Of a DNA stretch of 9,231 bases, positions 1 to 6,272 are shown piece after piece. This stretch comes from Flavobacteriales bacterium (GTDB lineage Bacteria; Bacteroidota; Bacteroidia; Flavobacteriales; Flavobacteriaceae), in the NCBI GenBank assembly GCA_027033875.1, contig JALVKK010000224.1, forward strand, positions 1-9,231. The letters run 5' to 3'. Positions within the stretch are counted from its first letter, which is position 1, and each line of letters begins with the position of its first letter. Position numbers and translations under genes: made by a program. The notes beneath the pieces were generated by a model. The model was not told where the DNA came from. It was given only the letters and a program-made list of their open reading frames with translations, and did no database searches.

Positions 1-1
1 C

Positions 2-1123
2 CCACCCACCCGATACAACGAAGCTGCTTTGGTCAAAAAAATGGAAGAACTCGGCATTGGACGTCCTTCAACTTATGCACCGACTATTTCGACTATACAA
101 AAACGTGGTTATATAGAGAAAAAAACTATTGAATCACAAGAAAGAAAAGTGTTGAAATGGTCTTTGGAAAATGGTGTACTTTCAAATAAAACGATCGTTG
201 AAAAATACGGCTTTGAAAAAAACAAATTGGTTCCTACCGATATCGGCATAGTCGTCAATGATTTTTTGATCAAAAATTTTGATAAAATATTAGACTACAA
301 TTTTACGGCAAAAATAGAAGAAGAATTAGATAAAATAGCTGACGGAAAAAAACAGTGGAAAGAAACTTTAAAAGAATTTTACAAAGAATTTAACCCCATT
401 GTAGAAAATGTTTCAAAAACCGCTGTACGGGCTACAGGTGCCAGACTTTTGGGAACAGACCCCAAAACAGGAAAAAATGTCTATGTTAAAATAGGGCAAT
501 ACGGACCTTTGGTTCAAATAGGCGAATCAAATGAAGAAGAAAAACCTTTATTTGCAGGCGCACCACAAGGAGTTAGTTTGAATGATATCACTTTGGAGCA
601 AGCTCTTAAAATGTTTAGTTTTCCTAAAAATATAGGTAAATATGATGATAAAGAAGTCATAATAGCTACAGGTAGATACGGACCGTACATTATATATAAT
701 AAAAAATTTATATCCATTCCCAAAAAAATAGATCCCGTAACCATAACTTTAAATCAAGCAATTGATTTGATTCAAAAAAAATTGAAAGCCGAAGAACCTA
801 TTGCCACTTTCGAAGGCAAACCGGTATATAAAGGAAAAGGTCGTTTCGGTCCCTTTATCAAATGGAACGATTTGTTTATCAATGTATCTAAAAAGTATGA
901 TTTTGAAAATTTATCTGAACAAGATATAGTTGAACTGATCAATCATAAACTCAAAAAAGAAAAAGAAAAAATACTTAAAGTTTGGAAAGACGAAGGTATA
1001 TCCTTACAAAAAGGAAGATGGGGCAGGCTGGTAGTAGTTAAAGGAAAAAGAAAAGTAATGTTGCCCAAAGATACCAAACCCGAAGATGTTACACTGGAAA
1101 TAGCAAAAATGAATTTGAATTAA
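2..1123 (+). CDS. topA: DNA topoisomerase I (type IA), C-terminal part, 5' end outside window
   Basis: This is the last 373 residues of TopA, which relaxes negatively supercoiled DNA by single-strand passage. The open frame runs from base 2 with no start codon; it begins PPTRYNEAALVKK, and the strongly conserved type IA motif RPSTYAP is encoded at 62-82. The LVPTDIG segment shortly after is also typical of the family. The catalytic tyrosine and the Toprim domain must lie upstream of the window. The tail carries four copies of a G-[QR]-[YFW]-G-[PR] motif (494-508, 671-685, 839-853, 1013-1027), which I read as the topoisomerase I C-terminal repeat domain found in many bacteria in place of zinc ribbons; no CxxC zinc finger is visible. 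The stop codon is followed after one base by the next gene, so the two are probably co-transcribed. Identification is near certain. Confidence 0.97.
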   Translation, partial: PPTRYNEAALVKKMEELGIGRPSTYAPTISTIQKRGYIEKKTIESQERKVLKWSLENGVLSNKTIVEKYGFEKNKLVPTDIGIVVNDFLIKNFDKILDYNFTAKIEEELDKIADGKKQWKETLKEFYKEFNPIVENVSKTAVRATGARLLGTDPKTGKNVYVKIGQYGPLVQIGESNEEEKPLFAGAPQGVSLNDITLEQALKMFSFPKNIGKYDDKEVIIATGRYGPYIIYNKKFISIPKKIDPVTITLNQAIDLIQKKLKAEEPIATFEGKPVYKGKGRFGPFIKWNDLFINVSKKYDFENLSEQDIVELINHKLKKEKEKILKVWKDEGISLQKGRWGRLVVVKGKRKVMLPKDTKPEDVTLEIAKMNLN

Positions 1124-1124
1124 A

Positions 1125-2267
1125 ATGCTACGCGAGTACTTAATACCGTTATCAAATCATTTTGATTTTTGTGAAACCGAAACCTGTGATAATATAGGCG
1201 GCGTGATACAAGTTCACACAGATGATAATTTTCCCGACATTAACCTTGCAGACATTGTAATTATAGGTGTTCCGGAAGAACGTAAGGCTATAAACAACGA
1301 AGGTACGGCTTCGGCTCCCGATGCTGTCAGACAAGTTTTTTACAAACTATTTCAGGGTCAATGGCATTTAAAAATACAAGATTTAGGTAACTTGCGACCG
1401 ACAGAAACACCGCAAGAAACCTACCACAACTTAAGCATGCTGTTATCCTTATTGCCGTTGAATTTGTCGGTTATAATCTTAGGAGGAAGTCAAGATATAA
1501 CATGTAGTTTAACAAATTATTATGATATAAACAATAAAGCTTATAATTTAAACGTTATAGATTCGTTAATTGATAGTTCTTTGACAGACTCTTTTATTGA
1601 TAATGAGAGTTATTTGACCGAAATATTACGTAAAGAAGATTCTTGTTTGCAAAATTTGACTCTATTTGGAATTCAAAGTTATTATAATCACCCGCAAAAA
1701 TATAAAAACATAGAACAATTATATGTAGATTATTATAATCTGAGTGATTTAAAACGCGATATTAACGAAGCGGAACCGGAATTGAGAGAAGCTCATATTG
1801 TAAGTTTAGACGTGAGAAGTTTGAAATATGCCAATATGCCGGCACAAATACAAGGTATGCCAAACGGATTTAACGGTATTGAAATTTGTAAAATGGCAAG
1901 AATGTCCGGATTGGCTCCAAAAAATAAAATTTTCGGACTGTTTGAGTACAATCCGCTTTTGGATCAACATTTGACTGGCGCAAGTATGGCAGCGCAGATT
2001 CTGTGGTATTATTTAGAAGGTAAAAATAATAAAAAGAAAGAGTATCCTGAAATTCCAAAATCAGAATTGTTAAAATTCTATGTTGAAAATGAGGTCTTGA
2101 ATTTGGTTTTTTACAAAAATCCCATATCAGGACGCTGGTGGGTATCGATCCCCCAAATAGAAAGAGAAGATGTTTTGATATCTTGTTCTGAAACGGATTA
2201 TAATAATGCAGTAAAATCCGTAATAACCAAGAGAATATTCGGTATAATAAACAAAATGGTAATATAA
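1125..2267 (+). CDS. Arginase/formimidoylglutamase-fold protein with degenerate metal site (probable pseudoenzyme)
   Basis: This 380-residue protein has the ureohydrolase (arginase, agmatinase, formimidoylglutamase) layout: an IIGVPEE strand at 46-52, the glycine pair at 120-121, the acidic segment at 146-150, SLDVR at 227-231 and EYNP at 274-277. In active enzymes these motifs are GGDH, DAHxD and SxDxD, and supply six Mn ligands. Here they read GGSQD, DSLID and SLDVR, so the two histidines (now Q123 and L148) and one aspartate (now R231) are replaced. From family knowledge, Bacteroidota homologues annotated as formimidoylglutamase share this GGSQD form and also a C-terminal extension with an FYK..RWW motif; here FYK is at 329-331 and RWW at 337-339. 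I infer loss of classic hydrolase activity, so hutG is not assigned. The start lies one base after topA; a gap with hairpin and promoter separates it from gldK. Function is unknown. Confidence 0.85.
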   Translation: MLREYLIPLSNHFDFCETETCDNIGGVIQVHTDDNFPDINLADIVIIGVPEERKAINNEGTASAPDAVRQVFYKLFQGQWHLKIQDLGNLRPTETPQETYHNLSMLLSLLPLNLSVIILGGSQDITCSLTNYYDINNKAYNLNVIDSLIDSSLTDSFIDNESYLTEILRKEDSCLQNLTLFGIQSYYNHPQKYKNIEQLYVDYYNLSDLKRDINEAEPELREAHIVSLDVRSLKYANMPAQIQGMPNGFNGIEICKMARMSGLAPKNKIFGLFEYNPLLDQHLTGASMAAQILWYYLEGKNNKKKEYPEIPKSELLKFYVENEVLNLVFYKNPISGRWWVSIPQIEREDVLISCSETDYNNAVKSVITKRIFGIINKMVI

Positions 2268-2275
2268 ATATTAAA

Positions 2276-2320
2276 AAATATTTATTATTTTATTAGAAAC
2301 CTAAAATAATAATGATATTT
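2276..2320. repeat. Long A/T-only inverted repeat after the arginase-like gene
   Basis: Arms TTATTATTTTA (2282-2292) and TAAAATAATAA (2302-2312) are perfect inverted repeats of 11 bases around a 9-base loop. After a two-base bulge (2313-2314) the pairing continues with AAATAT (2276-2281) against ATATTT (2315-2320). The total is 17 pairs, all A-T. It sits just past the stop codon, so it may mark or protect the 3' end of the topA-arginase transcript or act as a weak terminator. There is no clean T-run after it. A smaller competing hairpin (2265-2284, TAAATATT/AATATTTA) overlaps its left arm and includes the stop codon. Chance pairing in such AT-rich DNA cannot be excluded. Confidence 0.4.
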
Positions 2321-2332
2321 GAATGATAGTGT

Positions 2333-2347
2333 TTAATTATTAATTAA
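2333..2347. promoter_or_regulatory. Palindrome upstream of the gldK promoter (possible operator)
   Basis: The arms TTAATTA and TAATTAA form a perfect 7-base inverted repeat about a single central T. The centre lies about 40 bases upstream of the putative -33 element, a position where an activator dimer could bind. The composition is purely A/T, so this may be fortuitous; no regulator is identified. Confidence 0.25.
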
Positions 2348-2378
2348 GCATATCGTTTAGTGATAATAATTGAGAAAT

Positions 2379-2411
2379 TTTGTTATATAAAATATTTTAT
2401 TTTTATATTTG
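2379..2411 (+). promoter_or_regulatory. Candidate Bacteroidota-type promoter for gldKLMN
   Basis: A TTTG (2379-2382) is followed after 21 bases by TATATTTG (2404-2411), which fits the known Bacteroidota vegetative consensus of TTTG at about -33 and TAnnTTTG at about -7. Transcription would begin near 2417-2420, giving a 5' leader of about 60 bases before the gldK ATG. It lies in the only sizeable gap upstream of gldK, which suggests the gld operon has its own promoter separate from topA. The match was made by eye and is not proof. Confidence 0.55.
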
Positions 2412-2476
2412 TGCCGTGGTTTTCTGATAAAACAAATATATATACTATTAAATAACACGTTAAATTGAACATATTT

Positions 2477-3850
2477 ATGAAAAAACTAATAGCTTTATCC
2501 GCTATCATTGCTACATTGTTAACAGGGTGTGGAAATAATTACCAGCGAGGAGAGATTGTCGGCGTTAAGGGACATTCTTGGCATCCCTATCAACCTTATG
2601 GTATGAGTTTGATACCGGGCGGTGCCTTTGTTATGGGTAAACAAAATGAAGATAAAGAGTATGCCTTAAATGCTCCGACCAGAACGGTAACGGTTCGTGC
2701 ATTTTATATGGACGAAACAGAAATTACAAATGCCGAATATCGTGAATTTGTAAACTATGTTCGTGATTCCATTATTCGTTATCGTCTGGCAGTATTGGCC
2801 GAAGAAATGGAAGCAACTCCAAAAAAAGGTATTGGTAAATATATGTTTAAAACAATTGATACGGTCAAAAATGCTTATTATAAATATATGATGAATACTT
2901 ATGGCAGTCTAAGTGATCCAGATGACGAAAATGCCGGAAAAGTATTGAATTGGAAAGTGCCATTAATTTTTAATACCAATAAATTTCCTGATGAATATTA
3001 TGCCGAAGTGATGGATTCAATGTATTTGCCAATAGAAGAAACCGGCGATGCCGAACGGATGTTTGATGTTAATAAATTCACTTATAAATTACGCCGTTAT
3101 GATAAAGGTGAAGCTGCCCGACGAGGTGAAAAACGTTCACAACATATCAAAGATACGGTAGTTAGAGTTTATCCGGATACGACCGTTTGGGTCAAAGATT
3201 TTATGTATGCTTATAATGAACCTATGCACGAAGATTATTTTTGGCATGACGCATACAGTGATTATCCCGTAGTTGGTGTGAATTGGTATCAAGCCACAGC
3301 ATTCTCCGATTACAGAACTAAAAAGATGACTTGGTTTTTACGTACTAAGAAAAGAGCCCCGTTACACGCATTCCGTTTACCGACAGAGGCTGAATGGGAA
3401 TATGCTGCCCGCGGTGGTATGGAAGGTAATGATTATCCTTGGGGCGGTCCCTATACGATGAATGAAAAAGGTTGTTTTTTGGCAAATTTCAAACCCCTGA
3501 GAGGTGATTACGGTTCTGACCAAGCTGTGTTTACAGCTCGTGCAAAATCTTATAATCCGAATGGATACAACTTATATAATATGGCCGGTAACGTAGCAGA
3601 ATGGACTAATTCGTCCTTTTATCCGGACTCATATTATTTTGGCGCATCTTTTAACCCCACAACAGACGCTTATAACAACAAAAGAAAAATTATCAGAGGC
3701 GGCTCGTGGAAAGATGTTAAATATTTTATTCAAGTACATTCCAGAGCTTATGAATATGCCGATTCGGCGCGTAGTTATATAGGTTTTAGATGTGTACAAG
3801 ATTTTATGGGTGTGAATGCCCGAAAATTTTCCCGTAAAGGGCAACAATAA
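2477..3850 (+). CDS. gldK: GldK/PorK, outer-membrane lipoprotein of the type IX secretion ring
   Basis: GldK forms, with GldN, the periplasmic ring under the outer membrane that receives force from the GldLM motor. The ATG at 2477 is chosen over an in-frame TTG at 2465 because it places MKK at the start of a compact lipoprotein signal with lipobox LLTGC, Cys18 being the lipidation site; the protein is 457 residues, close to the family length as I know it. The remainder is an FGE-sulfatase (SUMF1-type) fold: the IPGGAFVMG strand at 46-54, DYPVVGVNWYQA at 262-273, RLPTEAEWEYAARGG at 300-314, GNVAEW at 371-376, RGGSW at 407-411 and GFRC at 436-439. A long insertion (about 95-260), rich in Lys, Arg, Glu and Tyr, splits the fold, as is usual in GldK. 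RGGSW is followed by Lys-Asp with no catalytic cysteine, so formylglycine-generating activity is not expected. It is the first gene of gldKLMN, 70 bases from gldL. Confidence 0.95.
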   Translation: MKKLIALSAIIATLLTGCGNNYQRGEIVGVKGHSWHPYQPYGMSLIPGGAFVMGKQNEDKEYALNAPTRTVTVRAFYMDETEITNAEYREFVNYVRDSIIRYRLAVLAEEMEATPKKGIGKYMFKTIDTVKNAYYKYMMNTYGSLSDPDDENAGKVLNWKVPLIFNTNKFPDEYYAEVMDSMYLPIEETGDAERMFDVNKFTYKLRRYDKGEAARRGEKRSQHIKDTVVRVYPDTTVWVKDFMYAYNEPMHEDYFWHDAYSDYPVVGVNWYQATAFSDYRTKKMTWFLRTKKRAPLHAFRLPTEAEWEYAARGGMEGNDYPWGGPYTMNEKGCFLANFKPLRGDYGSDQAVFTARAKSYNPNGYNLYNMAGNVAEWTNSSFYPDSYYFGASFNPTTDAYNNKRKIIRGGSWKDVKYFIQVHSRAYEYADSARSYIGFRCVQDFMGVNARKFSRKGQQ

Positions 3851-3895
3851 TTAACAAATATTTTTTTATAAATAATCAAATTACAAACGAACTAA

Positions 3896-3909
3896 TTATT
3901 AACTAAAAA
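3896..3909 (+). repeat. gldL leader copy of a motif shared with gldM
   Basis: The 14-mer TTATTAACTAAAAA ends 11 bases before the gldL ATG. The same 14-mer recurs 10 bases before the gldM ATG at 4618-4631. In both leaders AACTAATTA precedes it (3890-3898, overlapping the 14-mer by three bases; 4604-4612 for gldM). No Shine-Dalgarno sequence is present, as expected for Bacteroidota, so an unstructured A-rich leader may promote ribosome binding. Confidence 0.5.
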
Positions 3910-3920
3910 TTATTATTATT

Positions 3921-4571
3921 ATGGCAAAAGGAAATTTCTTATCAAAAAGACAGATGTTTCACATGGTATATAGCATTGGAGCGTCAATTGTTATTTTAGG
4001 AGCATTGTTTAAAATTTTACATATGGGCTTAGGACCTTTTACCGGAGACTTTCTGTTGATGGTAGGTTTGGTTACCGAAGCAATTGTATTTTTTATCTCG
4101 GCTTTTGATAAACAAGAAGAAGATTTGGATTGGTCATTGGTATATCCCGAATTAGCCGGTGGTGCTCCACGCAAAAGAAAAGATAAAACTGAGGCGGAAT
4201 TGGAAGCCAGATTATCAGAAAAATTGGATAAAATGTTGCAAGAAGCACGATTGGATTCTAATTTGATGAGAAGTTTAGGTGAAAGTATCAATAAATTCCA
4301 CGAAGCTGCCAGAAATATGGAAGTGGTAACAAATGCCGCCGATTCAACCAAAAAGTATGCAGAAGAATTGGCAATGGCATCATCACAATTAGAAAACTTA
4401 AATACGCACTATAAAGTACAGTTAGACAGCGTTATCAAAAATGCTAATGTCAACGAAGAGACTGCTGCTTACGCCGAACAATTAAAAGAAAATATGGCTA
4501 AACTTAAAGAAAACTTAGCTAACTTGAATAATGTTTACGGTGGCATGCTTTCAGCCATGAATGTTAAATAA
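3921..4571 (+). CDS. gldL: GldL/PorL, inner-membrane stator of the proton-driven type IX secretion motor
   Basis: GldL pentamers surround the GldM dimer helices in the inner membrane and convert proton flow into rotation. The 216-residue protein has two adjacent hydrophobic helices, about 16-37 and 43-62, joined by a short GPFTGD turn, then a charged, mostly helical cytoplasmic tail with coiled-coil character (about 88-216). Polar residues inside the helices fit the motor: Lys31 and His34 in helix 1 and Glu53 in helix 2. With an offset of four they match, from memory, the F. johnsoniae residues K27, H30 and the essential E49, and Tyr17 matches Y13. The ATG at 3921 is preceded by an AT-only leader with no Shine-Dalgarno sequence. 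It is flanked by 70-base gaps on both sides, longer than the near-zero gaps elsewhere in the window, which leaves room for differential expression. Confidence 0.96.
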   Translation: MAKGNFLSKRQMFHMVYSIGASIVILGALFKILHMGLGPFTGDFLLMVGLVTEAIVFFISAFDKQEEDLDWSLVYPELAGGAPRKRKDKTEAELEARLSEKLDKMLQEARLDSNLMRSLGESINKFHEAARNMEVVTNAADSTKKYAEELAMASSQLENLNTHYKVQLDSVIKNANVNEETAAYAEQLKENMAKLKENLANLNNVYGGMLSAMNVK

Positions 4572-4575
4572 ATAA

Positions 4576-4603
4576 TAGTAAATTTTATCTTTACTAATTT
4601 TTT
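4576..4603 (+). terminator. Weak terminator-like hairpin between gldL and gldM
   Basis: TAGTAAA (4576-4582) pairs perfectly with TTTACTA (4590-4596) around a 7-base loop, followed after one A by six T residues (4598-4603). The stem has only one G-C pair, so it could at most terminate partially. If real it would lower gldM and gldN relative to gldK and gldL transcript. Confidence 0.3.
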
Positions 4604-4617
4604 AACTAATTAACTAT

Positions 4618-4631
4618 TTATTAACTAAAAA
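4618..4631 (+). repeat. gldM leader copy of the motif shared with gldL
   Basis: This is the second copy of TTATTAACTAAAAA, identical over 14 bases to 3896-3909 and placed almost the same distance from its start codon (10 versus 11 bases). The whole 4590-4631 stretch is made of variations on ACTAAT/AACTAT. Confidence 0.5.
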
Positions 4632-4641
4632 ATATTACATA

Positions 4642-6222
4642 ATGGCAGGAGGTAAATTATCAGCAAGACAGAAAATGATCAATTTGATGTATTTGGTCTT
4701 CATTGCGATGATGGCTTTGCAAATGTCTAAAAAAGTCTTATCGGCATTTGGAACATCTGCGGAAGATATCGAATCGCAAGCTAATATGAAGGCTAAATCA
4801 AATCAATATTTGATAAAAACTTTAGACCAAAAAGCAAAAGAACAACCTGAAAAATACAGTAAAAAAAGTCAATTGGCTAATGAAATCGAAAGTAAAACTA
4901 CCGAATTTTCCAATTATCTCAATAGAGTGAAAGATACTATTCTAAGTATTGAATTTAAAGGTAAAGTTCCGCCTAAGGATCAATTGGATTATGAATTGCT
5001 TTCTGGTACGGCAACAGTTGACAACTTGTTTTTCAAGGAAGGAAAAGCAACACCTGTAGGAAAAGAGTTTAAAAACAAAATTGAAGAATATAGAAATTAC
5101 CTATTGAATATTAAGGTTGACGGTAAACCCATTTCAGCCGAAACAAAAAACAATATTATGCAACGTTTTAATACGGCTGATATAAAACACGGTAAAAAAG
5201 GTAAACGAATTGAACCTTGGTTAATGGCAAACTTTGAAGGTTTTCCTACGGTAGCTACTTTGTTCAAACTGGAAAATTATATCAATAAATCAAAAGTTAC
5301 CGAAAATGAAATCTTATCGGGTATGCTGCGAGGTCAAATGGCTTCAGATGTATCTGTAACGAACTATGAACCGGTAGTTGTTTTGGATAAATCAGCATAT
5401 TTTCCGGGCGAAAAAGTTACCGGACGGGTGGCTTTGGGGCGTGTGGACAGTACCATGACTTTTAAGGAAGTTACGCTCAACGGTAGAGCTGTACCCAAAA
5501 ACTTGTTGACCAGCGGTTACTTGCATATCGATATGCCGGCTGGAAATGTCGGTGAAAAAGAAGTGAAAGGGCAAATCGTATTTAACGAAAACGGCAAAGA
5601 TATTCCTTTACCTTTCGTTATTAAATATGCAGTCATTCCCGTTCCGAACAGTGCCGTTATTTCTGCCGAAAAAATGAATGTGGTTTATCGAGGTGTAGAT
5701 AATCCTTTGTCAATCTCAATACCCGGTGTGCCTGACAATAAAGTATCGGTAAGTGCGCCCGGATTGAGAAAAGCGGGAACCGGTAAATATATCATGAACG
5801 TTACCAGATATAAAGGAAAAACCGTTCAAATCAAAGTGTCCGGTAAAGTCAACGGTAAAACCGTTTCTGACAGTAAAACATTCCGAGTTAAAAATATTCC
5901 GCCTCCGGTCGGTACAGTTCGAGGTGAAAGCGGTGTTATCAAAATGCCGAAACGTAATTTGGGACTATCAACTATCGGTGCTATATTACCTGACTTTGAC
6001 TTTGATGTAAAATTAGGCGTAAGAAGTTTTGACTTTAAAGTACCCGGACAACCTACTTTGCGTATTAACGGTACTAAATTAAACGCGCAAGCCAAAACTT
6101 TGTTGAGACGTGTTAAACGTGGTCAAAACGTACAAATTTATAATATCAGAGCATTTTTGAAAGGAAATTCCGGTTATCAAATTAAAAAAGTTTCACCGGT
6201 AATTATTGAAATTATCAATTAA
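4642..6222 (+). CDS. gldM: GldM/PorM, rotor and periplasmic shaft protein of the type IX secretion motor
   Basis: GldM is a dimer anchored by one inner-membrane helix inside the GldL pentamer; its long periplasmic part contacts the GldK/GldN ring. The 526-residue protein starts with a short charged segment and a single hydrophobic helix at about 13-29. Arg9 and Tyr17 occur at the same positions as residues I recall as important in F. johnsoniae GldM (R9 pairing with the GldL membrane glutamate). No cleavage site follows, so it stays anchored. A helical, Lys/Glu-rich domain (about 36-235) is followed by three beta-rich domains: about 236-330 (YFPGEKVTGRVALG), 331-418 (MNVVYRGVDNPLSISIPG) and 419-526. 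These correspond to the four-domain periplasmic architecture known for GldM and PorM; boundaries are estimates. It lies between gldL and gldN in the conserved order. Confidence 0.96.
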   Translation: MAGGKLSARQKMINLMYLVFIAMMALQMSKKVLSAFGTSAEDIESQANMKAKSNQYLIKTLDQKAKEQPEKYSKKSQLANEIESKTTEFSNYLNRVKDTILSIEFKGKVPPKDQLDYELLSGTATVDNLFFKEGKATPVGKEFKNKIEEYRNYLLNIKVDGKPISAETKNNIMQRFNTADIKHGKKGKRIEPWLMANFEGFPTVATLFKLENYINKSKVTENEILSGMLRGQMASDVSVTNYEPVVVLDKSAYFPGEKVTGRVALGRVDSTMTFKEVTLNGRAVPKNLLTSGYLHIDMPAGNVGEKEVKGQIVFNENGKDIPLPFVIKYAVIPVPNSAVISAEKMNVVYRGVDNPLSISIPGVPDNKVSVSAPGLRKAGTGKYIMNVTRYKGKTVQIKVSGKVNGKTVSDSKTFRVKNIPPPVGTVRGESGVIKMPKRNLGLSTIGAILPDFDFDVKLGVRSFDFKVPGQPTLRINGTKLNAQAKTLLRRVKRGQNVQIYNIRAFLKGNSGYQIKKVSPVIIEIIN

Positions 6223-6272
6223 TTTTTGAATTTATAATGGGTATCTAACCTATTGAAAATAAACATTTACAA

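Noticed and set aside
514..744. Antisense open frame inside topA, and similar ones at 1152-1334, 1870-2058, 3629-3847, 3959-4351, 5392-5574, 5826-6095, 7373-7687, 7545-7871, 8172-8354 and 8399-8740.
   Set aside because: All lie fully within strongly supported genes on the opposite strand, show no recognisable domains and have low-complexity or Ser/Ile-rich content typical of shadow frames.
1125..2267. Annotating the gene confidently as hutG formimidoylglutamase.
   Set aside because: Key metal ligands are missing and no other histidine-degradation genes are in the window.
2465..2476. In-frame TTG start for gldK, adding four residues.
   Set aside because: The ATG at 2477 gives a standard lipoprotein signal starting MKK, and TTG starts are rare; the extra residues add nothing.
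2268..2476. Small RNA, riboswitch or hidden small gene in the gap before gldK.
   Set aside because: The gap is almost pure A/T with frequent stops and no recognisable RNA fold besides the A/T hairpins; only a promoter is supported.
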